A stretch of 64,000 bases of DNA. It comes from Armigeres subalbatus. Lineage: Eukaryota > Arthropoda > Insecta > Diptera > Culicidae. The position numbers and the translations under genes were made by a program. The DNA lies in assembly GCF_024139115.2 (NCBI RefSeq), contig NC_085140.1, positions 293,723,293 through 293,787,292 on the forward strand. Direction: 5' to 3'. The notes under the pieces were generated by a model. The model had not been told where the DNA came from, ran no database searches, and saw nothing but the letters and a program-made list of their open reading frames with translations. This document shows, in pieces, positions 1-11,818 of this stretch; the first letter of the stretch is position 1, and the number at the start of each line of letters is the position of its first letter.

Positions 1-1
1 G

Positions 2-502
2 ACGGACGAGTGCGACAAAATGGAGGTGGCCGATCCCAAGTGCGCCAACTGTGGCGACAAACATCAGGCCACCACAAAGGGCTGCCCAAAGCGAGCCGAG
101 CTACTTGAAATCCGGAAGAAGGCTTGCCCCAGGACCATCATGATGAAGAACAGTGTTCCTGTAATCAACGAGGTGAACTTTCCAGCCATCCCGGCTCCCC
201 GTCGTGTGATTCCAATACTCCCACCGCTACAGCCGCACAAGCGACTGGCAGCGGCAGCTGCATCGGTCCAAGCTCCAGCATCGTCGGCACCATCCACCAG
301 CGAATGGCCCCCGCTTCCTCCTCCTGGGTTCCGTCGGCAGTCGGAGAACGAAGCCGTCCCACCGGATGAATCTGCCCCGCTGTACACTCCGGAGCAACTG
401 ATGCCGATCTTCGCGCAGCTCGCCACTCGACTGCGCGGCTGCAAAACCCGATTCGACCAGGTCTTCACACTTGGCATGTTCATCATTGAAAATGGCTGCT
501 AG
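2..502 (+). CDS. Retrotransposon ORF1 (gag-like), C-terminal part
   Basis: This is the 3' part of the nucleic-acid-binding ORF1 protein of the Jockey-like element. The frame is open from the window edge. A zinc knuckle of the form C-x2-C-x3-H-x6-C lies at about 50-95, followed by basic, proline-rich sequence (P-P-L-P-P-P-G motif near 330-345) and a C-terminal helix typical of Jockey ORF1 ends. ORF1 proteins of this family coat the element RNA and help target it. The stop at 500-502 overlaps the ORF2 start codon at 492-494, so the two frames overlap by 11 nt, a usual arrangement in this clade. The N-terminus is missing. Confidence 0.8.
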   Translation, partial: TDECDKMEVADPKCANCGDKHQATTKGCPKRAELLEIRKKACPRTIMMKNSVPVINEVNFPAIPAPRRVIPILPPLQPHKRLAAAAASVQAPASSAPSTSEWPPLPPPGFRRQSENEAVPPDESAPLYTPEQLMPIFAQLATRLRGCKTRFDQVFTLGMFIIENGC

Positions 503-3153
503 GGTGGGCCTGGTCAACTGGAACGCTTGCTCGCTAAAGAGCAAAACAATCGAGCTGAAGGATTTCCTTGAGGAGAAGGAAATAGACGTGGCGTTCATCA
601 CCGAAACGCACCTAAAACCGGAGGTGAACATCAACATCCCGGACTTTCGCATCGTGCGACTCGACCGGCCGACCAGGGGAGGTGGTGTGGCCATCGCTCT
701 TCGCTACAACATCAACTGTCGTCTGCTTCCAAGCTTCCAGCTCAGTGTCATCGAGGCCATCGGTGTCGAAATCACCACTTCGGTCGGCACAATCGCGCTC
801 ATCGCGGCGTACTGTCCAACGCAAGCCAAAGCCGGCGATGGATCATCGGCTGCCCTTCGGAGGGACATCGTCAAGCTGACGCGGAGGCAAGGCCAGTATG
901 TCATTGCCGGCGACTTGAATGCCAAACATCAAGCCTGGGGCAACAGTCGCGGCAATCGAAACGGCACCATCTGGACCAACGACATGGGGGAGGGCCGCTG
1001 CGCGATCCTGAGCCCGGATTCCCCCACTCGGCTGAGTCGGTCCGGTGCCCACGCAACGCTCGACCTCTACGTAACAAACCTGAGTGACCACGTCTCGCAG
1101 CCGGTTGTATACCAGGAGCTCAGTTCGGATCACTATCCGGTGGTGGCGGAACTGGGCTCCTCGGTCAATCGGCACCAGCAGTTACGGCGGAACTACCACC
1201 GAGTAAACTGGCAGCGGTTCCAGCAGTGCGTCGATAACACCGTCGACTACGAGGTGCGTCCGGAGACGCCGGAAAGTATCGACCGCCAGCTGTGCGCTAT
1301 CGAGGAGGCGATCACGGCGGCCCGAGAGCAACACGTACCGACGGCTCGGCAGGTAAGCAACTCCTTAAACATCGATACACTCACCAAAGATTTGATTCGA
1401 TTGCGGAATGTCACTCGCAGGCAGTTTCAGCGTACTGGACTGCCTGAGCTTAAGGCACGCTGCAATCGAATCACAAAAATTATCAAGGCCAGAATGGTGG
1501 ACCTCAAAAATAACGACTTCTCGAATAAGATCAGCACTCTCCCAGATTATGCTAAGCCGTTCTGGAAAATGACCAAAATTCTAAAATCCAAGCCTCGGCC
1601 CATTCCACCTTTGATCCCACTAGACAATAATGGCTCTAAGGATCGCTTGATAACTCCTGCAGAGAAGGTCGCTGAAATAGGTCGTCACTTCGTCAGCTCA
1701 CACAATCTTGGGCAGAACATCGTCAGTCCACACGAAGCAGCCGTCAACGAGCATGCTAACAACATCCATTTGATTCCCAACGACTTCTCGGAGGAGTTGG
1801 AGATCTCAGCTGACGAATTGACGGCCTATATCAAATCGTCGAAGAACATGAAGGCCCCAGGCTTCGACAGCATCCTGAATCTCGAGCTCAAACACATGAG
1901 TGCTCCGTTCTTTGAGCACCTCTCGCTGATCTTTAATCAGTGTCTCCGGCTTAGCTACTTCCCATCGTCCTGGAAGTCAGCGAAAGTCATCCCCATCCGG
2001 AAGCCTGGGAAGGATCCTTCCTCCCCAAAAGTTATCGACCCATCAGCCTTCTCTCAGGGTTATCCAAGCTATTCGAAAAAGCTATTCATCATCGGTTACT
2101 TGAGTCTGCCGAAAATCTCAACATCTTGCTCGAGGAACAGTTTGGTTTCCGACGCGGTCGGTCAACTGTACACCAACTGACCCGAGTTACCAACGTCCTC
2201 AGACGGAACAAGTTTGTCTCGAAAACATCCGCCATGGCCTTACTCGATGTCGAGAAGGCATTTGACAATGTATGGCATGATGGCCTGGTGTACAAACTAC
2301 AACGCTACAATCTTCCCAGCTACCTGGTGAAAATCATCAACAATTACCTGTCGACAAGGACATTCCGGGTCTCAATCAGCGGAGCGAGTTCCAATGCGCA
2401 CAACATCGTCGCAGGCGTTCCCCAGGGCAGTATCCTCGGGCCCCTGCTTTTCAATCTGTTCACCTCCGACATGCCAGAACCTCCAGAAGGCGGCATTCTG
2501 TCTCTGTTCGCAGATGACACATCCATCGTCTACAACGGTAGAGTGATCAGAGCGCTAGTGGCAAAACTCCAACGAGGCCTGGATGCCCTGACAGAGTACC
2601 TCACCAGCTGGAAGATCTGTATCAACGCGGCGAAGACCCAGGTCATCATTTTCCCCCACTCCAAATCCCCTAAACTTGTTCCGCCTGGGGACTGTAAAAT
2701 CATCCTCAATGGCACGACCGTGGAATGGACCAATGAGGCCGGCTACCTTGGCTTGACCCTCGACAGCAAGCTTATTTTCAGGCAACAGGTTGACAAAACG
2801 GTGACAAAGTGTAACGTCTTGTTGAAACTACTGTACCCTTTGATCAACCGCCGGTCGTCATTGTCCCTGAAAAATAAGCTTGCTGTCTACAAGCAAATCA
2901 TCCTCCCTGTGATCGAATATGGCATGCCGGTCTGGGAGAGCTGCGCTAAAACCCACCACCTCAAACTTCAACGGGTCCAAAACAAATTCCTGAGGATGAT
3001 CCTCAACACCCTCCCAGGACAAGAACATCCGAGGTCCACCGTCTGGCCGGAATAAAAACCTTACATGAACGCTTTGGTGAGTGTAAAGAAAAGTTTAGGG
3101 TCCGTTGCTTGCATTCGGATCAGGCTCCAATTAGGGCGCTAGTTCCAATCTAG
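492..3153 (+). pseudogene. Retrotransposon ORF2 (endonuclease-reverse transcriptase), two frameshifts
   Basis: ORF2 cuts target DNA and reverse-transcribes the element RNA. From 492 the APE-type endonuclease is visible: N-W-N-A near 515, E-T-H near 603, a G-D-L-N-A core near 910, and S-D-H-Y-P-V near 1125. The reverse transcriptase follows with its fingers, the D-V-E-K-A-F-D block near 2250, G-V-P-Q-G-S near 2415 and F-A-D-D near 2508. The first frameshift lies at a run of four A at 2027-2030, where one base seems lost. A second shift at about 3010-3040 moves the C-terminus to another frame ending at TAG 3151-3153. Both could in principle be sequencing errors in short runs, but two in one copy point to real decay. 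Confidence 0.85.
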
Positions 3154-3410
3154 GTTATCAAATTTTTTATTGTAAATATTAGTGTACATAGTAGTTAGGT
3201 TATCAAATTTTAAAAAACACACCAGTGCCTCCTAAAGGCCGTCATGATACATTATATTTTAAAAATTAAGTAATAGCATAATAATAATAATAATAACAAT
3301 ATTTGAAATTGAAGTTGGAGGGCCAAGCCGGCCGATCACTGTACATGTATAAATTGATTGTAGAACAAAAAATGTTTTAAATAAAGAAGAATTTTACTAC
3401 TACTACTTTT

Positions 3411-5655
3411 TCCTTTCATTCTGACCGGGACAAGCGAAGCAACCGCATCATCGATTGAACAGCACTCACACCTTTTAGCAGGGAATGAAGTCATCGAAGC
3501 CACCATCATCAGCCGAAACCTAGCCAGTACAGCAGCAGTCCACCCTACAGACCCGACAAAGCAGCAATGCTGAGCAGATACCGGCAGCAGCAGCAGAGTC
3601 GAGCCGAGACCGGCCGGCATCGGTGATGAGCCGAGACAGGCTGAAGAAAAGCTACATGATGCAGCATGTATGTCCAAAAAACAAACGGTTCTTCAGAGAG
3701 CCAATGATAGAGATCAATATCAAAGCTTTCAATTCCCTTCGGGATAGAAATTGCAGGGTTGCTACGGAGATCCTGAAATATTTTCCGCGCCAAATCTGCG
3801 CCGACTAAAATCAAATCCACGCCATTTCCGTGCGACATGAAAATCCATTCTGCGCCAAATCCGCGCGACCCAAAACTAAATTCTAAGCAAATACACGTTA
3901 AATATCAATGTTAAATATTACGCTGAACATTACAACAATTTAGTGAACGTCTTTTTTCGAGTTCGTTTTTATAATATTACTGATTTTAAGTATACGTTTT
4001 AACTTCAACGTTACACATGTTTGTACAAAATTGAAAATAGGATTAAGGAAAAAGCAGTTGATATAACAACTCATCTAGATGGTCCTTCTTAGAATTTCTG
4101 AAGAAGTCGCTCCAAAATCGTCTGCGGGTGTTTCTCCGAGAACTTCTGTGGAAATTTCTCCATTCTTGCAAAAGGTTCCCCGGAAATTTATGCGGAATTT
4201 CATTTTTTCATAAATTTTTGTGAATTCCTCAAAAACAACATGCAGGAAATTTTCGGAAACTGTATGTGGACACCCCTAATTAATTCCTACAGAAATCGCT
4301 TGGGAAATTCTAACAGAAATTGGTTGGTGACTTCCTGCTAAAAAACTTCTGTTGTTAAATTTTAAGGATTTTTCACAGAAATTCTTGTGATCATAGCCAA
4401 ATAAACTTCGAAGAAAATCGCAACGTGAATTCTTGCGGGAATTTCTCGGGAATCTCTGCAAAAACTCTTCCGGGAAAACATTTTCAAAAATTTTCAACAA
4501 TTTTTTTTTTAATCAATATTAAAAACATTTTCTGCGGAAGCACTTAAAAGACGGGTGTTCATGTCCATCAACATACATGTTTTGAATGCGCCATGCTTCA
4601 GAATGGTTTAAAAAGTGGCGCCCCTCTCGTCATAACATTTGTTTAATCAATGCTCAAGAGTGTAACTATGGAATTCAAACAGGGTTTGTTAATATCCGAA
4701 AATTGATGTTAGTAAATAACTACAAACGTTAATTTTGTACTCGAAAAAATTTGCTAACGAGAATAAAGCCCATCTAGATAGACATAAAACTAATTTTCAA
4801 ATAAACGTCCTTAGATATAGAATTTCATTTGTTTAAATACTCCTAAAACTAAATCCGCACAAAGTCCTAAAATCGTTATATAAATCCGCTCCGAATCTGC
4901 GAAAACCGCAAAATCCGTGCCAAATCCAATATTATAGAGATAAAATTTTATGCGTGATTTTCATAAATAGCGTCAAAACTAACAGTGGATAATTTTTCTG
5001 ATTTAACCGCGAAGTGGACGAAGGACTTCGCTTGACCATACCTTTAAAGATTCATAAGATGTCCAAATCTCTCACATAATCTTATTTGGATAAAAAAACA
5101 CCGATAACAGCTCAAACAATAATAAACTATCAATCGATTTTTCATCAAATCTCGCGTAACATATGATTACGGCTTATAAACCAATACCATGATTTTTGAT
5201 TTTCTGGCATGAACGATTGCTTTGTAAATTATTCTTCATGCTAGTTAAAACACCGTACTTGATATTTCTTAAGAAACACATTAATTGCTATTTTGAGTGA
5301 ACGTCTCATGAACCATTTGCGCCATAGTGGTTTTTAAGTCCTTTGTTAGCGCCCTTAACTACCATGCGGAATGTTTGCTTTGGTTTTTAGGCCTTTCACT
5401 TTATATCGTTTATTTATAAAAACTAGCTTCAAGTTATTTTAAACTCTATATTCTTACTAGGTTTTCGATATAGCATATAGCAGAACTTATCTGGCTAACA
5501 GATCTAAACAAATCCAATGGTGTTAGTAGCTTTGGGCAAACGGCTTAAAAACCAGACGTGTTGCCGGTGATGCGAGTAAACGGCGCGGTTTTTGTTTTAG
5601 CTGAAATTTTGTAGATTTCGAATGGATTTTCAATTAATCTTGATCTGCTGTTATA
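3411..5655. other. AT-rich non-coding DNA
   Basis: No supported gene. Around 3420-3720 the sequence is richer in G+C, with CAG-like runs, and may be a fragment of another element. At 3780-3880 and 4850-4930 there are related stretches built on a word like CCGCGCCAAATC in the same orientation. Between 4090 and 4500 the DNA is a degenerate patchwork of GGAATTTC/TTCCGG-like words, of the kind seen again at 16650-17045. Confidence 0.5.
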
Positions 5656-6940
5656 AGGTACACTGGGGGAAGTGGAAAAGGAAAAATCGATAGTGCATGT
5701 TCGAATTAGTGTAAAACAATTTTAAATGATCTAAATGCATTCAATCAAAATGGGATATCAAAAACAGTCAATTTTGCATAAACTGTGTGGTAATTCATAC
5801 CATTTTAGTTGTTTGAAATTGATGGAAAAAGATTTAAAAATTAGGAGTTGTTTTTACTATTAACCCAGTGGGATGGGGTAAGTGGAAAACCCATGTTACC
5901 TTGACCTTAAATTGTGATGAGTAGTTACATATAACGAAAATCAAAACGGTAATTGCTCTGAGTATCTTTTGTTGAATAATTTCATTGGCTTAACGGAATA
6001 GGTCCCAAGGAATTCTCGTAATAGCTAGTGGAGGGCGGGTTTTGCCTTCTCGAACATTAAGTGCACGTAAAATCTATATATTCGCCCCAAAGATGAACTT
6101 TTTATAGAAAAAATGGGGCTTAAGGGTTTATAAACTAATCAACTTAGTTTAACGAACTGATATGATGTCTGTGTGTGCGTGTTTGTGTGTATGTGTGTGC
6201 GCAAAACACGTACAAAATTATCTCCTGTTTTAAGCACTTGTCCTTAACCAATTTGTTCGCACAAAAAATTGCATTCAACTGCAAAACTTGCTAAAAATAT
6301 AAATGAATGTGCATTATGGAATATATTCACCTACCAGTGGTATTTTTTTTCATTCTCATAGATTTTTTCATATGTAAAACATGTGAAAGGCATTAATACC
6401 GATAGGTGGATTGATCAGGCGTTTTCTTATGTACATTAGTCCAATTACCACTGAAATCACAATGATAACAAAGAAGGAACATATTAAGATTCACAGCTAT
6501 TCAAATAAACCCTGGAGGGAAGGAAAAATTTGCGTGATCAGAACATTTTCCACTTCCCCCGCAGTGTTTGATACCAGGGGTAAGTGTAAAATCTTTGAAT
6601 TATTTGCTTTCATGGTAATAACCACTACAAATTGAATGGGGTTAGTTAATTTGTATTGTAATAATCACCTGTGATATAAATTCACTTGAAAAAGGAACAA
6701 TTGGTGCAAATAAAATGTGATTTTATGAGTGGAAAAATCAACTTCTCGCGAAACTTAAAATGACAGTTCAACCGTATTAGTTTATGTATTATACAAATTT
6801 TAATATAGTATTAGTGTGGGCATCAAAGTATATTCTTGCACAATGTTATGGTGTGGTAAAAACTGTAAAGTATGTACAATTCCAATTTTTCGAGTCGATT
6901 TTTACACTTACCCCCTTTTTCCACTTCCCCCAGTGTACCT
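5656..6940. mobile_element. TA-flanked MITE A with iterated terminal word
   Basis: The ends are near-perfect inverted repeats of the form AGGTACACTGGGGGAAGTGG, flanked by TA at 5654-5655 and 6941-6942. Related copies of the end word (CCACTTCCCCC or its complement) recur inside near 5866-5890, 6547-6592 and 6905-6935, some reversed. There is no credible coding frame over its 1285 bp. TA duplication suggests mobilisation by a Tc1/mariner-type transposase. The exact outer base is ambiguous because the flank TAAGGTA is itself partly palindromic. Confidence 0.75.
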
Positions 6941-6942
6941 TA

Positions 6943-7555
6943 ATGTAACCATTTACGTATAGTATTGACATGGTTTTGGCAATGAAATGAGTTTCTACTT
7001 CAATGAATGAATTAAATTAGTCTTAGAAAATTTGAACCTCATTTTTCTCGGTTCAGCTTTGTTGGTTTTTCGGCCCTAATCATATGTTGCTCGAGAAATG
7101 TTGGTTTTTTTGGCATTGATAAAAAATGTAGATAAACATTGTTTGATACTGATCGCACACAAAGCGAACGTGACTGAATGATCGTCCCATGTTACCAATT
7201 CTAAATCTTATCACCCGAAATCCCATGTCCGGGTGTTTCCTTCCTTCTACTACTAACAATGTTGTCTCAGAAAAGAACACGTACTTCCCACCTGAACTGC
7301 AATTCTAAGCTCGCTTTCCCGGCTTATTGGCCTGTATCTAGTGAAAGGTTCCGTTAGGAAATAGACGCCAGCAGCGAGCAACAAGCGTAAAAAAGAAGAA
7401 GCCCTTCTCGGACGCGTTGATGATGACGCTTTGGCTGACAAAGAAGCGGGATACAAGACACTAGCTGATTGGCCCACCAATTGGGAAGCAGAGAAGATTC
7501 AAAATATGGTATAAAAGAAAGGTGTATTCGCTCGCAGAGCATTCAGTCTTTTTTA
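6943..7555. other. Non-coding stretch ending in a promoter-like patch
   Basis: No coding frame is supported. The left half is AT-rich. The right half (about 7250-7555) is more balanced in base composition and ends in a TATA box plus initiator, annotated separately. It may be the upstream part of a decayed gene or an LTR, but no partner sequence was found. Confidence 0.4.
7510..7548 (+). promoter_or_regulatory. Candidate core promoter (TATA box + initiator)
   Basis: TATAAAAG lies at 7510-7517 and an arthropod-type initiator TCAGTC at 7543-7548, about 35 bp apart from the first T to the putative +1 A. MITE B begins only 10 bp further on, so if the promoter was ever used its transcript is now interrupted. 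No coding region follows within several hundred bases. Confidence 0.4.
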
Positions 7556-7557
7556 TA

Positions 7558-8351
7558 GGGTAAGACGGTATAATGCGCCCCACCTGGCCAAAACGCCCCC
7601 CTTTGATTTCTAGAAAACTATACCTAACTAAGGGTGAAAATCGGTTGGAACCTATAAATATTTGTAAAACCAGTATTTTTCTATTACACAATGAAAATAA
7701 TAGCAAAATACAAAAAGTTACAGTTTTGATGTAACTTTTCATGTTTGTTTGCTCAACATTCTGGAGCAATTCTAGCATACTGTCCGGAAAACTTGCACTG
7801 GAACACTTAGTTGGGCAACAAAATAACTTTTCTCAGTGGTTAGTATGATATAAAATTGCTTCCATCTTCAAAAATGTAACGATTTTCGAAAACATGTTTC
7901 ACTGGCCAAAACGCCCCAGTGTAGGCAGTGCGGTGTGCCCTTACCAACTGTACACAAGCGCAGCGTGCCTGCAGCAGTTGCTTCCAAATTGTATGGACAA
8001 TATGTAATTCACTCCTGCTTAAATGGACTTATGTTGGTGTTTTAATGTCAAGCACACAAGGATTTGTAACCTTTTTATTATGGGATTGATAAAATACTAT
8101 TGAAGGGCTTTGAAACGTGTTTGATTACGGTGGGGCGTATTGCCCAGGCACTTTTTGAAATCCAGTTTTTCACGACTTTTCAAAAAAGCTTTATTACGTG
8201 TTCTCAGTAATATTTTAATATGAATACTCACAGGTAATGCATTTGCGACTTGTTCAACTACCAAATAACACAAAGTTTGCATAAATTACGTTGAAAAGTA
8301 AAAAGTTTTCATAGGTATTGCCTTAGGGGGGCATATTATACCGTCTTACCC
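7558..8351. mobile_element. TA-flanked MITE B with iterated terminal word
   Basis: The inverted ends start GGGTAAGACGGTATAATG on the left and match the complement on the right (GCATATTATACCGTCTTACCC region), flanked by TA at 7556-7557 and 8352-8353. Inside, the word GGCCAAAACGCCCC occurs near 7585-7600 and 7903-7918, and the opposite-strand relative GGGGCGTATTGCCC near 8131-8145. No coding capacity is seen. The 794-bp copy sits directly after the promoter-like patch. Confidence 0.85.
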
Positions 8352-8353
8352 TA

Positions 8354-9065
8354 CCATCACTAGAAATTCGCGGTTATTTGAAAAGATCGTTTTTTTACTT
8401 TTTGCACTTTGCCGAAGCAAACAGCCTTTTTCAAGGCTCTAAGAGTTAAAAATAATGTTCTCCTTCAGTCGCTATCGCACGGATTAGAAGGCTCTTCAGT
8501 GGAAGGGCTGAGATACAGTCTACATCCCCTGCTGAGCCAACTTGTGGTTTATTTCAGGCAGTCCTTCAGTGGGAAGGTTGCCACTGTCGAGGCTAATATT
8601 TCGTGACCGGACAGATACTTCCTGAATTTTTTTTGATGATTCATGTTCGATTTGATTTCTGTGTCGGTTTGATGAGAAGATTTTGCCAAGGAATGGTATG
8701 CAACGCCGATTATTTATCCTAAATAGTTGATGTGAGAAATTTGGACATATTATGTATCTTAAAGGCATGGTCAAGTCAAGTCCTACGTCCACTTAGCGGT
8801 TATGTCACAGACATTACCTACTGTTCGTTTTTCTACAACTCTCTTTAACAGGTCGATGTTCAAATTCCACTATTAAAGGAATGACGGTGCTAGTTGCTAT
8901 ACTTATCCTAAATGATAACAAAATATGCAATCATTTAGTCTAAGTTACTGCTACTAAAGGTATAGCTCCGATATTAGTGAAATTCAAACAACGAACTGAT
9001 AGGCATAGTTGTAGATAAACCTTTGCACTAGAAGTCCACATACAACACATTTTGAAAATTAGCCT
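8354..9065. other. Non-coding DNA between MITE B and LINE remnant
   Basis: Apart from the stem-loop noted above, nothing coding is supported. Two short similar words (TTCAGTGGAAGGG near 8500 and TTCAGTGGGAAGG near 8564) are repeated about 65 bp apart. Confidence 0.4.
8423..8438 (+). promoter_or_regulatory. Histone-type 3' stem-loop candidate
   Basis: The sequence folds as a 6-bp stem, AGCCTT with AAGGCT, and a four-base TTTC loop, preceded by CAAAC. This resembles the stem-loop that ends replication-dependent histone mRNAs, but no histone coding sequence is nearby. A short hairpin of this size can occur by chance. Confidence 0.25.
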
Positions 9066-9077
9066 CTGCAATGAGTT

Positions 9078-9140
9078 TTTTTTTTTTTTTTATTTCTTTA
9101 TTATAGTGATTTTTCAAAGAATTATAGAGTTCATCACTTG
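9078..9140 (-). mobile_element. 63-bp retroposed 3'-end fragment with poly(A) tail
   Basis: On the minus strand this reads as about 45 bases of unique sequence, then AATAAAG, then a run of A. It is flanked by a perfect 12-bp direct repeat CTGCAATGAGTT at 9066-9077 and 9141-9152. This is the hallmark of a target-primed reverse-transcription insert that is strongly 5'-truncated. The source transcript cannot be named from so little sequence. Confidence 0.75.
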
Positions 9141-9399
9141 CTGCAATGAGTTACTGACAAACTACTAAATGATCGAAGGCAGATTACTAAATGATCGATA
9201 ACATCCATGAGTGCGCGTTAGTCCTCCACGAGCATCGTCGTGTCTGTAGAGGACTACCGGTCTAATGAGCGTTTTGTAAATAGTCAGTTTGGTACGGCGG
9301 TGAACTCTATTCGATTAAAGCGTCTTGCGTAGTCTAAAGTGTGTACGGTTTCTAGCCACGATGCTCACATTGCCTTTTCTTGAATCTCTTCCTCTCATG

Positions 9400-10098
9400 C
9401 AGGGGTGACAATAGTCATTCTCGTCGTATAAAGAAAGCGAAAAAAAATTAGTTTTCGTCATAACATTGCACGACGCAACACCTATTCATTTTCTTCGCGC
9501 CGCATGCGTACCACGACGATAGTCGCGCAGCCAAAAGTTATGACGATTTTCGTCGTCACTTCTTCACACAATTGATTGCACGTCATTATAGACGAACGGA
9601 TAAAAACATAATAGCGTCTCAAATAAACAAATAGTAGGAACTTTGGTAACATAAATGCACTCATAACATTCATAACGCTTTCATACGTTGCTTCAAATTC
9701 ATTATTACAAAGGATTAGTAAAAATCTTCGCATGGCAGCTGCCGCTTGAAGAATAACAGTATGAAGTCTTTGTTCTTCGATGTCGTCATGACGATTTGGT
9801 TACACGACGAATGCTAACGTCGTGCGCAAGATGAATACACCACTAGGTGTTCCAATCTATCAAATTCACGATTCAGCCATCTTGGATTTTAGTATGGGAG
9901 ATCCAGCCGGTTTGTTTATGTTTTGCACCGAAATTGAATTTTTCACCCCCGCCCTCTTCTCGTCCATAAACTGGGCAGACTGCAACACCTAGCTGTGTAT
10001 TCATCTTGGTCGTGCGCATCATTGACGATGTGTAGAGACACTGCAACTCGTCGCTACTGTGGCATTTCGTTCTATGACGATGACTATTGTCAGCGCTG
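9400..10098. mobile_element. hAT-type MITE inserted in LINE remnant
   Basis: The ends are inverted: CAGGGGTGACAATAGTCAT at the left and the complement of CAGCGCTGACAATAGTCAT at the right. An exact 8-bp direct repeat CTCTCATG flanks it at 9392-9399 and 10099-10106. CAG-initial ends plus 8-bp duplications are typical of hAT elements. The 699-bp insert has no transposase and contains a second element at 9827-10008. Confidence 0.9.
9827..10008. mobile_element. Nested 182-bp MITE with 8-bp target duplication
   Basis: This short element begins CAAGATGAATACAC and ends in its complement. The repeat continues imperfectly through AGGTGTT on each side. It is flanked by GTCGTGCG at 9819-9826 and 10009-10016. 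The 8-bp duplication fits hAT- or P-type transposition. It sits inside the hAT MITE, giving three layers of insertion. Confidence 0.85.
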
Positions 10099-11130
10099 CT
10101 CTCATGTACTTCGTCTCCTACGTGTTGATGACTAGTCCAAATCGGTTAGCTTCGCTCTTCAGTCTGATGTAGGCTTCCTCCATCTTCTCAAAGTTACGTG
10201 CCATAATATCTATGTCGTCGGCGAAACCAAATAACTAGACGGACTTCGTGAAAATCGTACCACTCGTGTCGATCCCTGACCTTCGTTTTACCCCCTCAAA
10301 AGCGATGTTGAATAGTAGACACGAAAGCCCATCACCTTGCCGTAACCCTCTGCGCGTTTTAAAGGGACTCGAGAATGCCCCTGAAACTCGAACTACGCAC
10401 ATCACCGATCCATCATCGCCTTGATCAACCGTATCAGTTTATCCGAAAATCCAAGTTCGTGCATTAGCTGCCATAGCTGATCCCCATCGATTGTATCATA
10501 TGCGGCTTTGAAGTCGATGAGTAGGTGACGTATTCACCGCATTTCTGCAATACCTAATAGTAATGTATGGCGTTCGCTCATAAATCCCGCCTGGTACTGC
10601 CCAACGAACTCTCTTGCAATTAGTCTACGTCATAAAATTTGGGAGAGTACATTGTAGGTGGCGTTTAGCAGTGTGATTGCGCGGTAGTTGCTACAATCCA
10701 GCTTATCGCCCTTTTGTAGATGAGCCATACGACACCTTCCATCCACTCCTGCGGCAGAACCTCATCCTCCAAAACCTTGGTTATCACCCAGTGTAGCGCT
10801 CTAGCCAGTGCCTTACCAACGTATTTAATTAGCTCTCTTGATAGTTGGTCAAACCAAGGGCTAGGATGTTTTTCAGCGGACTCCCAAGTTCACTACCATG
10901 CCGTCATCGTTGTCTGCCACATTGTCATTCAAGTGCTCTTCGTGGTGCTGCCGCCTCCTTTGGATTATCTCACGCTCGTTCGTAAGAAGGTTCCCGTTTA
11001 CGTCCTTACACATATCATATGTGACTGCCGCCAAATCACGCGTTGGCGCATATTGCTCAAAACTGTGAAGCCGGTTCCCAGCTCGTTGATGGTGCTTTGG
11101 TAGAAGCACGGATAACATATATTTCAGCAA

Positions 11131-11818
11131 GAACAAATTTTATAAAAAAAATCTTGTGTAAACTTTTGATTGCGGGGGTGCATACGGACGCAACTGGTTA
11201 ACAATTATCGAACGCAGACAATACGCTTAACAGCTGTTTTTGAGCTGCGCTTTACATAAAAATGATTGTCGCGCCATCTCCACATGATTGTCAATTGCAT
11301 TCCTAATTGTCGATACATTGTAATCAACGGTAGCGGATGTTTACACACGTATCGGATACCAGCCTTAATATCTGTTATCTGTGGTAGAAGGTAGCCGCTC
11401 AATGCCCACTTTTCTACACTTTCTGTCCTGTCCAGCAGATTTCCTGCAGTGCTACGACGTCCAAATTGCGAGGATGTAGTTTATCGTAGATTATGTTCCA
11501 AGCGTCCAATCGTGATCCTTTATTCGTCACTTATAGCACAGGTTGTTGCCGATTGTAACGAGTTGCCGATTGTCGTTCGTAATGGTTGCTGTTAAAGACG
11601 GCTTATTGGACCTGCGCAAATCTCCTGTCTCGTCGGAGGACCGCCATGTCAGGTCTGTTTAGCGTCCCACAGCAGGACTTGGGCTTATGCACTTTGAGCG
11701 ACACACGGTTGCTTTGGCGGCAGGCACCACAACTCGCAGATGACGAGTTAAAATAACATTTACAGAGGCATTCCACGGGGGCATGTCAGTCGATCCTGAG
11801 CGACCATTTCGAAAATAT
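11131..11818. other. Probable decayed transposon sequence, no gene
   Basis: No long frame is supported. From about 11400 to 11740 the G+C content is higher than its surroundings and the sequence has the look of a LINE remnant on the minus strand, possibly the upstream part of the 9185-11130 copy. I could not anchor it to a motif. Confidence 0.35.

Larger units (their letters stand above)
1..3410 (+). mobile_element. Jockey-clade non-LTR retrotransposon (5' end outside window)
   Basis: This copy holds the end of ORF1, an overlapping ORF2 (endonuclease plus reverse transcriptase), a 3'UTR of about 250 bp, and a tail of TAC repeats near 3395-3410. An AATAAA-type signal lies just before the tail at about 3380. 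The reverse transcriptase motifs, with FADD in the catalytic core and a D-V-E-K-A-F-D-x-V-W-H-D block, fit the Jockey clade. Two frameshifts make it non-autonomous, but divergence looks low, so the insertion is probably fairly young. A second piece of the same family lies on the opposite strand at 37745-38468. The start lies outside the window, so length and target duplication cannot be judged. Confidence 0.85.
9185..11130 (-). pseudogene. Non-LTR reverse transcriptase remnant (RTE-like), interrupted by MITE
   Basis: On the minus strand this is the same LINE family as 38469-40044. It shares the stretch before the RT (C-K-D-x-N-G-N near 10995), the RT core, and the region after the catalytic motif. 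The copy carries many stops and frameshifts. It is split by the hAT-type element at 9400-10098, and removing that element with one copy of its duplication restores the alignment with the other copy. The clade label rests on a resemblance of the Y-L-G-S and R-R-R-I blocks to RTE/BovB proteins, so it is tentative. Confidence 0.75.
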
